Origin: an uncultured Oscillospiraceae bacterium
Lineage (GTDB): Bacteria > Bacillota > Clostridia > Oscillospirales > Oscillospiraceae
DNA length: 25,675 nt
Assembly (NCBI GenBank): GCA_934593275.1
Contig: CAKTQE010000028.1
Span: 1-25,675 of the forward strand
Reading direction: 5' to 3'
Part shown: in pieces, positions 1-7,404 of the stretch
Layout of the letters: every line of letters begins with the position of its first letter
Numbering within the stretch: the first letter of the stretch is position 1
Position numbers and translations under genes: made by a program
The notes under the pieces: model-generated
Databases searched by the model: none
The model's input: only the letters and a program-made list of their open reading frames with translations
What the model was told of the DNA's origin: nothing

Positions 1-23
1 ACCCCTCTTTGCGTTTTATTTTT

Positions 24-52
24 AGAATACCACACTCTTGCTTGAAAGTAAA
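24..52 (-). promoter_or_regulatory. Candidate leftward promoter for a gene outside the window
   Basis: On the minus strand a TTTACT -35-like hexamer and a TATTCT -10-like hexamer are 17 bp apart, in an AT-rich stretch between the glgP 3' hairpin and the window edge. Each hexamer matches the sigma-A consensus at four of six positions, so this is only a candidate. Nothing coding is visible in bases 1-100. Confidence 0.3.
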
Positions 53-100
53 GTTTTAATAGGTTTGCGCTACTACATAAGCGTTTAACATTATAGAAGT

Positions 101-135
101 ACCCCCAGCCGGATTTCGGCTGGGGGTGATTTTTT
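101..135. terminator. Hairpin at the glgP 3' end, terminator-like
   Basis: An 11-bp stem (ACCCCCAGCCG pairing with CGGCTGGGGGT) around a 5-nt loop directly follows the glgP stop codon. The T-run (129-135) lies on the plus-strand side, so the canonical terminator orientation is plus. Read on the minus strand, the downstream sequence is only moderately U-rich. It probably marks the end of glgP transcription and may also stop transcripts entering from the left. Confidence 0.55.
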
Positions 136-2467
136 AGAACTTGACGGGCTTGATATGCCAGATCTCGTCGGAATACTGGCGGATGGTGCGGTCGGAGGAG
201 AACTTGGAGCCGGAGGCGACGTTTTCCAGGCACTTGTGGCCGAAAGCCAGGCGGTTGGCGTAGTCGCGGTTGGCGCGGAGTTTGGCATCGATGTAGGATG
301 CGTAGTCCAGCAGCACGAAGTAGTTGTCGGCTTTGTGCCAGGATGCGCCGTCCAGCAGGGCGTGGTACAGTTCCCGCTGGGCATCGTCCGTGGGAACGGT
401 GCCGTCTACCAGGGTGTCAATGGCACGGTGCAGGTGGTAGTCGGTATCGTAAATGCCCCGGGCGTAGTAGCTGTCCTTGGCGGCGTTGATCTCCTGGACG
501 GTATGGCCGAAGATATACTCGTTGTCCATACCGGCTTCCTGGGCGATCTCCACGTTGGCACCGTCCAGGGTACCCAGGGTCACGGCACCGTTGAGCATCA
601 GCTTCATGTTGCCGGTGCCGGAGGCCTCGGTGCCGGCGGGGGAGATCTGCTCGGAAATATCCGCGGCGGGGATGATATGCTCCGCGTAGGAACAGTTGTA
701 GTTCTGAACGAAGACCACCTTCATCTTGTCGGCCACATCGGGATCGTTGTTGATCATCCGGGCGATCCGGTTGATGTAGCGGATGATGGCCTTGGCCCGG
801 GCGTAGCCGGGGGCGGACTTGGCACCGAAGATATAGGCGGTGGGGTGGAAGTTGGGCAGCTCGCCGTTCTTAATGCGGAAATAGATGTCCACAATGGACA
901 GTGCATTCATCAGCTGCCGCTTGTACTCGTGGAGCCGCTTGACCTGAATGTCGAAAATGAAGTCCGGGTTCAGCTGTACGCCCTCATGCTCGGCAATGAC
1001 CTTGCACAGCTGCTCCTTCTTCTGGCGTTTGACGATGTTGAACTGGCGGACCAGGTCGTCATCGATCATGGGCTTCAAATCGGCCAGACGGTCCAGATCC
1101 TTCAGGAAGTCGCCGCCGATGCGGTACTTGATCAGCTGGCTCAGCTCCGGGTTGCACAGGCCCAGCCACCGGCGGGGGGTCACGCCGTTGGTCTTGTTCT
1201 GGAACCGCTCGGGGAACACCTGATACCAGTCGTGGAACAGATCGTCCTTCAAAATCTGGCTGTGGATCTCGGCCACGCCGTTGACATAGCTGCCAACGTA
1301 AACGCTGAGGTTTGCCATGTGGGCGGTGTTGTCCTTGATGACAAACAGGCCAGGATGCTCCCGCTGAAGCTTTTCGTCAATGCGGCGGATGATGTCTACG
1401 ATCTCAGGCACCACGGAACCCAGCAGGTCCAGGGGCCACTTTTCCAGAGCCTCGGACATGACGGTGTGGTTGGTGTAAGAGAAGGTCCGCTGGGCGATGG
1501 AGAAGCTCTGCTCAAAATCCATGCCCTCCACCATCAGCAGACGGATGAGTTCGGGGATGGACATGGCGGGGTGGGTATCGTTCAGCTGCACGGCGTAGTA
1601 GTCGGCAAAGCGGCTCAGGTCGTTGCCGTGGGCCACCTTAAAGGTCCGCAGCATATCCTGCAAGGAGGCAGAGGACAGCACATACTGCTGCTTGATACGC
1701 AGACGCTTGCCCTCCCAGGTGGAGTCATTGGGGTAGAGTACACGGGTGATGTCCTCGGCCTTGTTCTTCTGGTCCAAGGCCCGCAGGTAATCCTGGTCGT
1801 TGAAAGCACTGAAATCCAGCTCTTCCTCGGCCTCACACTGCCACAGACGCAGGGTATTGATATTGTTGGTGCCGTAGCCGATAATGGGCACGTCATAGGG
1901 AACGGCCAGCACGGTATGGTCCGGGAAATGGACCTTTACGGTGTGGTTATACCGGCGGTAGGACCAGGGATCGCCAAACTTGGACCAGTCGTCCGCATTT
2001 TCTTTCTGGCTGCCCTGCTCGTCAAAGCTCTGCTTGAACAGGCCAAACTTATACCGCAGACCGTAGCCGGACAGGGGCAGATCGCAGGTAGCGGCGGAAT
2101 CCAGGAAGCAGGCTGCCAGACGGCCCAGGCCGCCGTTGCCCAGAGCGGCATCCTCGATCTCTTCCAGAACAGCCAGATCCACGCCACGGGCGGCGAAGAG
2201 CTGCTTCATCTCGTCCAGAATACCCAGATTATACAGGTTGGAATACACCAGCCGGCCGATCAGGTACTCGGCGGAAATATAGTAGGCCTTCCGCTGTTGC
2301 AGTCTGGCCCGCTTGCTGCTGTTCCAGTTGTCGGAAATGGCCATCATCACAGCCTCACCCAGAGCCTCGTGCAGCTCCTGAGGAGTTGCCTCCCGCAGGG
2401 ATACGTCATAGGTGTACTTCAGCTGAGCTTCGGTCCATTTGAGGATGTTATTGCAATCGTAGTTCAT
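134..2467 (-). CDS. glgP: Glycogen/starch/maltodextrin phosphorylase
   Basis: This is a GT35 alpha-glucan phosphorylase (777 aa), which releases glucose-1-phosphate from glycogen or maltodextrin in the cytoplasm using pyridoxal phosphate. The whole frame matches the family: an ALGNGGLGRLAACFLDS segment near residue 110, QLNDTHPAM near 295, and the cofactor signature EASGTGNMKLMLNG near 615-628 with the PLP-binding lysine at about residue 622. The length is close to the usual 750-840 aa. There are two in-frame ATGs: the one at 2473 has its GGAG only 1 nt away, whereas the one at 2467 has GGAG 7 nt upstream, so I chose 2467. A candidate promoter lies about 120 bp upstream. No other glycogen gene is adjacent, so it is probably transcribed alone. 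The family assignment is secure; the preferred glucan is not visible from sequence. Confidence 0.97.
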   Translation of the reverse strand: MNYDCNNILKWTEAQLKYTYDVSLREATPQELHEALGEAVMMAISDNWNSSKRARLQQRKAYYISAEYLIGRLVYSNLYNLGILDEMKQLFAARGVDLAVLEEIEDAALGNGGLGRLAACFLDSAATCDLPLSGYGLRYKFGLFKQSFDEQGSQKENADDWSKFGDPWSYRRYNHTVKVHFPDHTVLAVPYDVPIIGYGTNNINTLRLWQCEAEEELDFSAFNDQDYLRALDQKNKAEDITRVLYPNDSTWEGKRLRIKQQYVLSSASLQDMLRTFKVAHGNDLSRFADYYAVQLNDTHPAMSIPELIRLLMVEGMDFEQSFSIAQRTFSYTNHTVMSEALEKWPLDLLGSVVPEIVDIIRRIDEKLQREHPGLFVIKDNTAHMANLSVYVGSYVNGVAEIHSQILKDDLFHDWYQVFPERFQNKTNGVTPRRWLGLCNPELSQLIKYRIGGDFLKDLDRLADLKPMIDDDLVRQFNIVKRQKKEQLCKVIAEHEGVQLNPDFIFDIQVKRLHEYKRQLMNALSIVDIYFRIKNGELPNFHPTAYIFGAKSAPGYARAKAIIRYINRIARMINNDPDVADKMKVVFVQNYNCSYAEHIIPAADISEQISPAGTEASGTGNMKLMLNGAVTLGTLDGANVEIAQEAGMDNEYIFGHTVQEINAAKDSYYARGIYDTDYHLHRAIDTLVDGTVPTDDAQRELYHALLDGASWHKADNYFVLLDYASYIDAKLRANRDYANRLAFGHKCLENVASGSKFSSDRTIRQYSDEIWHIKPVKF

Positions 2468-2588
2468 CTTCATGCTCCAATCTTCAAGGGGCTTGCGCCG
2501 CCTTTATTATCGTGGGACAGAAAAAAGCTTCCCCCCACGGCCGTGAATAAAAGAAAACGTGCTGATCTCTTTTCTGAAACCAAAGTAT

Positions 2589-2617
2589 AGAGTACTCATA
2601 TTCTCCCCAGTTGTCAA
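2589..2617 (-). promoter_or_regulatory. Candidate glgP promoter
   Basis: A perfect TTGACA -35 (2612-2617, minus strand) is followed after 17 bp by TACTCT, a weak -10. The roughly 110-nt leader that would result contains a 6-bp stem (CGTGGG/CCCACG) but no riboswitch that I recognise. Confidence 0.45.
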
Positions 2618-2675
2618 GCAAATTCTGGAAAGACAATGGGTTTCCAGTGATTTTTGTTACATATTCACAGCCTTT

Positions 2676-3587
2676 TTATACACAACCCCCGGTTCTGTCC
2701 GAAAGCGGTGTCCGCTCCAACTCCCGTACCAGCATGGGGGTCATCATGGGTGCGTGCATGATCTCCACAAAGCGGTGACATTTCACGAGGAAGGCATAGT
2801 AGATGTTTTTCCCGCAGCCCAGCAGCGTTTCTACGTTGCCCATGCCCTTGGAGAGGATCACATCAGCGGTTTCAAAGGCTTCTTTGGCTTCCGCGCCCAG
2901 CAGCTCCGGCACGGTACCGGCTACCAGGTTGCCGTTGTCGATGACGGGGAAGGTCAGGCCTACGGCCTGGGCATCGGCCCGGGTGGCATCGTTGGCGGCA
3001 ATGCCGCCCCGGACGCAGAACGTGATTTGTAAACCGGGGTAGGCCTTTTGCAGTTCTTCCGCGAAAATCTGGTCAAAGCCGATCTCTCCGGCGTTGTCCG
3101 TCAGGTAGAGCAAGGTTCTGGCACTGTCCAGATCTTTTCGGAAGTGCCGGTAGGCCTGTTCGTCCACCTGAATATCCCGGGCTTTCTCCAGCATCTGGCT
3201 CAGGGTTTCAAAGCTGACTTTCCCTTGCAGGGCGGAAAAATCCAGGTAGTTGCCCAGAATGGCAAATTGCAGTCCGGCGTAAACCGGGTCTTCCGCCGCC
3301 CCGGTTTCTTTCCGCACCCGGTCCATCTGGGACAGGGCAAAGGCGTTGGAGGTCTCCTTTTCCTGGGCGTAGCGGTCCAAATCCAGACCGTACATCTCAT
3401 GGAGCAGCTGGTTGAGACCCGGCCCCACACTGGGGGAGGGGGCGGTGACCGGCAGGCTCAAAGACAGGGCCATCCACCGGCGCATAAACTCCGTATTTTT
3501 GGCTTCATCATCACAAAGGCCCCGAACCAGTTCCAGATTCCGGCGGAACTGGCATTCCAGGCAGCTTGTATCCATGGCAATGCTCAT
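2676..3587 (-). CDS. DUF89 / ARMT1-like damage-control phosphatase
   Basis: This 303-aa protein belongs to the DUF89 family of metal-dependent phosphatases that act on damaged or surplus phosphometabolites (established for the family; the substrate here is unknown). Visible signatures are an N-terminal CxxC (Cys9, Cys12), typical of the prokaryotic DUF89 subgroup, the core motif LTDNAGEIGFD at 162-172 with metal-ligand candidates Asp164 and Asn165, an AND motif ending at Asp200, and ILSKGMGN near 244-251. The ATG at 3587 is preceded by AGGAGGG, which lies inside the end of the upstream HAD gene. The two genes overlap by 4 nt (ATGA), so translation is probably coupled. It is the last gene of the murI-udk-HAD operon; no convincing terminator follows it before the glgP promoter. 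Confidence 0.88.
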   Translation of the reverse strand: MSIAMDTSCLECQFRRNLELVRGLCDDEAKNTEFMRRWMALSLSLPVTAPSPSVGPGLNQLLHEMYGLDLDRYAQEKETSNAFALSQMDRVRKETGAAEDPVYAGLQFAILGNYLDFSALQGKVSFETLSQMLEKARDIQVDEQAYRHFRKDLDSARTLLYLTDNAGEIGFDQIFAEELQKAYPGLQITFCVRGGIAANDATRADAQAVGLTFPVIDNGNLVAGTVPELLGAEAKEAFETADVILSKGMGNVETLLGCGKNIYYAFLVKCHRFVEIMHAPMMTPMLVRELERTPLSDRTGGCV

Positions 3588-4219
3588 AGTTTTCCCTCCT
3601 GACGCAGTGATAGCAGATCCCCGATGGACTCTAGTTTAAAGTCATACCGCTCCGGGTTTCCGAAGCCGTAGGCCGCCCAGGCAAAGGGGATACCGGCCTT
3701 TTCCGTGGCCTCCAGGTCCCCTTGGGTGTCGCCGACGTAGAGGGCAGAGGTGATGTGGTGTTGGGCCATCAGCCGGGAAATGGTGGTACCCTTGTCGGTA
3801 CCTGTATCTCCAAAGCACAGGTGGCCGGAAAAACACTTCCCAATGCCCAGCTTTTCCATGCACAGTTCCGGATAGCCCTTTTGGGCGTTGCTGACGATAA
3901 AAAGCCGGTGGGTCTTTTGCAGTTCTTCCAGGGTCTGCCGGACACCGGGATAGCCGATATTGCAGGGGTTTTCCTGCAAATACCGGTTTTCCGTTTCCAT
4001 GCACCGGTCCATCAGGGCATACCGCTCCTGAGGAGGAAGCTGCCCGAACAGGGCATCCCCCAACTCCGTCATCACCCGGCCAAACAGGGGCCGCAGGGCC
4101 TCGGCATCGGTGCAGAACCGGTCCAGGCCCTCTTTGCGCAGCTGGATGTTATAGCCCTCGGCCACCAACGCCCGGGAATCCCACAGAGTCCCGTCAATGT
4201 CAAAAATAATGCTCTCCAC
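3584..4219 (-). CDS. HAD-superfamily phosphatase (Gph/PGP-like)
   Basis: This is a 211-aa haloacid dehalogenase hydrolase. Motif I is FDIDGTLWDS at the extreme N terminus (Asp7 nucleophile, Asp9 acid/base), motif II is FIVSNAQKG, a motif III Lys lies near GTDKGTT, and motif IV is YVGDTQGDLEA, which supplies the Mg ligands. A helical cap sits between motifs I and II (about residues 15-85), as in phosphoglycolate/beta-phosphoglucomutase-type members. The start is GTG at 4219, next to the udk stop codon, with GGAGA upstream. The downstream DUF89 phosphatase overlaps it by 4 nt, so two small-molecule phosphatases are co-expressed. A housecleaning or salvage role is inferred from context; the substrate cannot be read from the sequence. 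Confidence 0.9.
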   Translation of the reverse strand: MESIIFDIDGTLWDSRALVAEGYNIQLRKEGLDRFCTDAEALRPLFGRVMTELGDALFGQLPPQERYALMDRCMETENRYLQENPCNIGYPGVRQTLEELQKTHRLFIVSNAQKGYPELCMEKLGIGKCFSGHLCFGDTGTDKGTTISRLMAQHHITSALYVGDTQGDLEATEKAGIPFAWAAYGFGNPERYDFKLESIGDLLSLRQEGKL

Positions 4220-4843
4220 TTACGTCTCCTTTAAATGCCTGCGAATGCGGCTGATGATCATATCCAGGGCCACCACGTTTTTGCCCCCCTCCGGTACCAC
4301 CAGATGGGCATACTTCTTGCTGGGTTCCACATACTGCTCGTGCATGGGCTTGACGGTCTGCTGGTACTGGTCCAGCACGCTCTCCAAAGACCTCCCCCGC
4401 TGGGTCACGTCCCGGCGAATTCGGCGGCACAGGCGAATGTCCGCGTCGGAGTCCACAAAAATCCGCACGTCCATCAGCTCCCGCAAATCCCGGTCCTCAA
4501 AAATCAGAATGCCCTCTACGATGATGACTTTCCGGGGCTCAATGTGAATGGTTTCCTCACTGCGGTTGTGGACGGTGAAGTCATACACCGGACACTCTAT
4601 GGCGTGGCCGTGGCGGAGCTGGTCCAAGTGGTAGACCATGAGACTGGTGTCAAAGGCCCCCGGCTCGTCATAGTTCAGGCGGCTGCGCTCCTCGTAGCTC
4701 AGTTCATCATGCCGCTTGTAGTAGTTGTCGTGGCTGAGTACCGTCACATCGTTTTCAATATCCGCAATCAGGTTTTTCATCAATGTGGTCTTGCCGCTGG
4801 CAGAGCCTCCGGCAATGCCAATGACCAGAATCTCATTCTCCAT
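4220..4843 (-). CDS. udk: Uridine kinase
   Basis: This 207-aa P-loop kinase phosphorylates uridine/cytidine to UMP/CMP in pyrimidine salvage. The Walker A motif GGSASGKTT is at residues 12-20. The SHDNYYK segment and the following YDEPGAFD match the uridine kinase substrate region, followed by VIIVEGILIF and the RRIRRD lid arginines. The frame is open further upstream, but that extension lies over murI in another frame. The ATG at 4843 has an AGGAGG 6 nt upstream and gives the usual family length. The start overlaps the 3' end of murI by 11 nt and the stop abuts the HAD start, so the gene sits in a four-gene coupled operon. Confidence 0.96.
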   Translation of the reverse strand: MENEILVIGIAGGSASGKTTLMKNLIADIENDVTVLSHDNYYKRHDELSYEERSRLNYDEPGAFDTSLMVYHLDQLRHGHAIECPVYDFTVHNRSEETIHIEPRKVIIVEGILIFEDRDLRELMDVRIFVDSDADIRLCRRIRRDVTQRGRSLESVLDQYQQTVKPMHEQYVEPSKKYAHLVVPEGGKNVVALDMIISRIRRHLKET

Positions 4844-5630
4844 GGTCCGCCTCCTTGTTTCTTTGGGTACCCTCCAGCAGCCGCCAGGACAGCCGCAGAA
4901 TTTCCGGGGAGTTCCGGCTGTTTTCGATAATGACCTCTCCCGGCCCCTGCCGCAGCAGGTCCTTTTCCGCCAGCCGCCGCCGGGTCTCCCGGGCGGTGCC
5001 GTCACCGCCGTCCAGAATGTCCACCTGGCCCCCTAGGATCCTCCCGATGGTGTGGGAGGCAAAGGGATAGTGGGTGCAGCCCAGCACCAGAGCGTCCAGC
5101 CGCCCCCGGTAGGGTACAAACAGCCGCTGCAGCATGTCCACCGTCCGCCGGGTGTCCACCCGTCCGGCTTCGACGATCTCCACCAGCTTGGGGGCGGGGA
5201 TTTTAAAAATGTCACACTGGGTCTCATACCGCCGCAGGAGCCGGGAGAATTTTTCCTCCCCCAGAGTCATGGGGGTGGCCATGACCCCGATACCCCCGCC
5301 GGGATACCGGTCTGCCGCCAGCTTCAGGGCCGGTTCAATGCCCACGATGATGAGGTCCGGGTATTTTTCCCGCAGTTCTTTGATGGCCGCAGAGGTGGCG
5401 GTGTTGCAGGCCACCACCAGGGCCTTAAGACCATGCTCCATCAAACGGTCCGCCGCCGCGAAGGTCAGCCGCTGGACCTCCGGCTTGGTGCGGATGCCGT
5501 AGGGCGCATTGGCAGAGTCCCCAAAATAATAAAACTTTTCCTCAGGCATGACCCGCCGCAGGTGCCGCAGCACACTGATGCCGCCAACGCCGGAGTCCAT
5601 GACCCCAATATAATCTTCTTTGGTATTCAT
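4833..5630 (-). CDS. murI: Glutamate racemase
   Basis: This 265-aa enzyme makes D-glutamate for peptidoglycan. It shows the N-terminal GVMDSGVGGISVL motif, FGDSANAPYG, and both catalytic cysteines: Cys75 in VVACNTATS and Cys185 in LGCTHYP. Length is typical for the family. The start ATG at 5630 has AGGTGG 4 nt upstream and a strong promoter about 60 bp further out. It is the first gene of the operon murI-udk-HAD-DUF89. Confidence 0.97.
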   Translation of the reverse strand: MNTKEDYIGVMDSGVGGISVLRHLRRVMPEEKFYYFGDSANAPYGIRTKPEVQRLTFAAADRLMEHGLKALVVACNTATSAAIKELREKYPDLIIVGIEPALKLAADRYPGGGIGVMATPMTLGEEKFSRLLRRYETQCDIFKIPAPKLVEIVEAGRVDTRRTVDMLQRLFVPYRGRLDALVLGCTHYPFASHTIGRILGGQVDILDGGDGTARETRRRLAEKDLLRQGPGEVIIENSRNSPEILRLSWRLLEGTQRNKEADHGE

Positions 5631-5692
5631 CGTTCCACCTGCTTCGCCTTGGTATTTCTTTGTATGTTGTCAGCGGACCCTATATAAACGTA

Positions 5693-5721
5693 ATTATACC
5701 AAACAGCCACCCCAATTGCAA
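5693..5721 (-). promoter_or_regulatory. murI operon promoter
   Basis: On the minus strand TTGCAA (5716-5721) and a perfect TATAAT (5693-5698) are separated by exactly 17 bp. Transcription should start near 5686, giving a leader of about 55 nt before murI. Confidence 0.75.
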
Positions 5722-5766
5722 GGCCCTGCCCCGGAGTGACCGGGGAAGAAAAGGGGCAAATCTCCC

Positions 5767-5795
5767 TTGCCTTTTTCCAGGTTTTGGAGTATAAT
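5767..5795 (+). promoter_or_regulatory. Promoter of the CDF exporter gene
   Basis: On the plus strand TTGCCT (5767-5772) and a perfect TATAAT (5790-5795) are 17 bp apart. Together with the murI promoter it forms a divergent pair about 45 bp apart. The inverted repeat CCCCGG/CCGGGG (about 5730-5746) lies between them and could be an operator, but this is not shown. Confidence 0.75.
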
Positions 5796-5823
5796 GATTT
5801 TTAAGAGAATAATACCAATGCAA

Positions 5824-5853
5824 CACCGCAAAAGGGGGCTAACCCCGGCGGTG
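5824..5853 (+). promoter_or_regulatory. Structured 5' leader hairpin of the CDF gene
   Basis: The leader folds into CACCGC/GCGGTG (5824-5829 with 5848-5853), enclosing a second GGGG/CCCC stem with a short loop. It is followed by a pyrimidine-rich tract (CTGCTTCTATTTT) and then the G-rich ribosome binding site (5867-5872). The CCCC of the inner stem could alternatively pair with that site. It does not match the yybP-ykoY (manganese) or czcD (NiCo) riboswitches as I know them, so it is left as an unclassified leader structure. Confidence 0.4.
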
Positions 5854-5879
5854 CTGCTTCTATTTTGGGGGAATTTGTT

Positions 5880-7052
5880 ATGACTAACTGGCTTTTACAC
5901 GCCTTTATAAAGAACGCGGACCACCCGGAGGACCCAAAGGTCCGGGCCAATGTGGGCCGGATGGCGGGCATTGTGGGCATTGTTTGCAACTGCCTGCTGT
6001 TTCTGGGAAAGCTGCTGGTGGGCCTTGTGACCAAGTCCGTTTCCATTACCGCGGACGCCATGAATAACCTCTCCGATGCCACCAGTTCCGTAATGACCAT
6101 GCTGGGCTTCCAGCTGGCCGAGCGGCCTGCGGACGAGGACCATCCCTTTGGTCACGCCCGGTATGAATACCTGTCCGGTCTGGCGGTGTCGGCCCTGATC
6201 CTCATCATCGGCGTGGAACTGGGAAAATCCTCTTTGGAGAAGATCCTCCACCCCGCCGCCGTGGAATTCACCTGGGTGTCCGTAGGGGTGTTGCTGGCTT
6301 CCATCGCAGTCAAGCTCTGGATGGCCGCTTTCAACGTGGGCCTGGGCAAGAAAATCCAGTCCGCCACCCTGATGGCCACCGCCGCGGACAGCCGCAACGA
6401 TGTGATCACCACCGCCGCCGTATTGGCAGCCGCCCTGGTGGAGCATTTTACCAAATTCCAGGTGGATGGCTACATGGGCCTGGCCGTCTCCGCTTTCATC
6501 CTCTACAGCGGCATCGGCCTGGCAAAAGACACCATTTCCCCCTTGCTTGGAGAAAACGCGGACCCGGAGCTTCGGGAGAAAATCGTAGACTACATCCGGG
6601 AAAACCCCAAGGTTCTGGGCTTCCACGACCTGATGGTCCACGACTACGGCCCCGGCCAGCGGTTTGCCAGCCTCCACGTGGAAATGGACAGCCGGGAAGA
6701 CCCCATGGAGTGCCACGAAATCATTGACGACCTGGAACGGGAGTGCCTCAAAAGCCACGGCGTACACCTGGTCATCCACTACGACCCGGTAGTCACCGAC
6801 GACCCGGAACTGGACCGGATGCACGTCCGCGTGGAGCAGATTCTCCACACCGTAGACCTGCGCCTGGGCATCCACGATTTCCGCATGGTCCCCGGCAAGG
6901 AACATACCAACCTGATCTTCGACGTGGTTCTCCCCTCAGACCTCCGGGGCCAGGAAGAAAAAATCCAGGAAACCCTCTCCAAAGAACTGAACACCGACAG
7001 CCCCATTACCTACTACCCCGTGATCACCTTCGACCAGAGCAGTTTTAATTGA
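5880..7052 (+). CDS. Cation diffusion facilitator, MntE-like metal exporter
   Basis: This 390-aa CDF-family antiporter would export divalent metal from the cytoplasm. It has about six hydrophobic segments in residues 27-215. The transmembrane-2 metal site reads ADAMNNLSD (Asn62, Asp66) and the transmembrane-5 site reads ADSRNDV (Asp170, Asp174). An NxxxD/DxxxD (N-D-D-D) site is reported for pneumococcal MntE, so manganese is the best guess. The usual HPFGHARYEY loop follows TM2. The protein is longer than the roughly 300-aa core family because two related alpha-beta cytoplasmic domains follow in tandem (about 225-305 and 310-388). ATG 5880 was chosen because GGGGGA lies 7 nt upstream; an in-frame TTG at 5865 is a poorer choice. 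It is monocistronic with its own promoter and terminator. Confidence 0.93.
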   Translation: MTNWLLHAFIKNADHPEDPKVRANVGRMAGIVGIVCNCLLFLGKLLVGLVTKSVSITADAMNNLSDATSSVMTMLGFQLAERPADEDHPFGHARYEYLSGLAVSALILIIGVELGKSSLEKILHPAAVEFTWVSVGVLLASIAVKLWMAAFNVGLGKKIQSATLMATAADSRNDVITTAAVLAAALVEHFTKFQVDGYMGLAVSAFILYSGIGLAKDTISPLLGENADPELREKIVDYIRENPKVLGFHDLMVHDYGPGQRFASLHVEMDSREDPMECHEIIDDLERECLKSHGVHLVIHYDPVVTDDPELDRMHVRVEQILHTVDLRLGIHDFRMVPGKEHTNLIFDVVLPSDLRGQEEKIQETLSKELNTDSPITYYPVITFDQSSFN

Positions 7053-7057
7053 AAGAA

Positions 7058-7098
7058 GCCGTTGTACGTCCGCAATACGGGTGTACAACGGCGTTTTT
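7058..7098 (+). terminator. Rho-independent terminator of the CDF gene
   Basis: A 10-bp stem (GCCGTTGTAC with GTACAACGGC) is followed by GTTTTT, 5 nt after the CDF stop codon. Confidence 0.85.
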
Positions 7099-7154
7099 AG
7101 TTGACAGTTGACAGTGGACAGTTATTTTCTGAATTGACAATTGACAATTATTGG
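7099..7154 (+). repeat. TTGACAG/TTGACAA heptamer array
   Basis: Three 7-bp units (TTGACAG, TTGACAG, TGGACAG), a spacer of about 12 nt, then TTGACAA, TTGACAA and TTATTGG. The same three-plus-two layout recurs inverted at 12500-12549. It starts right at the T-run of the CDF terminator. Bases 7155-7241 that follow hold no gene, only a copy of the AACCTGTGCGGTTGAATGG linker (7201 on). Confidence 0.8.
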
Positions 7155-7241
7155 AGTGACCAGCGTTGTTTATTTCACTACATCCGTCAAAGGCAATAAT
7201 AACCTGTGCGGTTGAATGGTACCACCCAATATACGGAACAA

Positions 7242-7367
7242 TGTAGCGGCGTTGACCCAACGCCACTCCAGCCCCGGCGAGGGGCTGGCTCCTTTGGTTG
7301 ACGCAGATACGAATGTACCACGACTCCGGCCCTCCAGGCCGGATGGCGGCAGATTGCCGCCGCTACA
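7242..7367 (+). repeat. Four-hairpin repeat element, copy 1 (126 bp)
   Basis: The element is bounded by a 10-bp terminal inverted repeat (TGTAGCGGCG at the left, CGCCGCTACA at the right) and contains four consecutive inverted repeats: GGCGTT/AACGCC, AGCCCC/GGGGCT, CCGGCC/GGCCGG and GGCGGC/GCCGCC. Two further full copies are at 19935-20060 and 20087-20210, and half copies are at 12120-12172 and 15119-15168. There is no obvious target duplication and no coding capacity. Its right flank (7368-7404) is a degraded copy of the flank at 20211-20240 and runs up to the stop codon of the next gene. Confidence 0.85.
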
Positions 7368-7404
7368 GTGGGTGTACCTTGTTTTGGGTTGTACCGTTAT
7401 TCCG

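Noticed and set aside
155..2590. An 811-codon plus-strand open frame opposite glgP
   Set aside because: It is the antisense shadow of a GC-rich gene; its composition (Gly/Val/Gln/His-rich, no motif) is what reversed codons give, while the minus strand encodes a full glycogen phosphorylase with active-site motifs.
4844..5005. N-terminal extension of uridine kinase
   Set aside because: The extra 54 residues are the murI 3' end read in another frame; the internal ATG has an ideal AGGAGG and gives the family's usual N terminus.
5824..5853. Known Mn or NiCo riboswitch before the CDF gene
   Set aside because: The leader is only about 80 nt with a nested hairpin and lacks the conserved loops I know for yybP-ykoY or czcD RNAs, so it is listed only as an unclassified structure.
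5895..6905. A 336-codon minus-strand frame opposite the CDF gene
   Set aside because: Low-complexity His/Gly/Val composition and no ribosome site; the plus strand carries a complete CDF transporter with promoter and terminator.
7242..7367. tRNA or small structured housekeeping RNA
   Set aside because: The four hairpins do not form a cloverleaf, no anticodon arm or TTC arm is present, and the same unit recurs several times in intergenic DNA.
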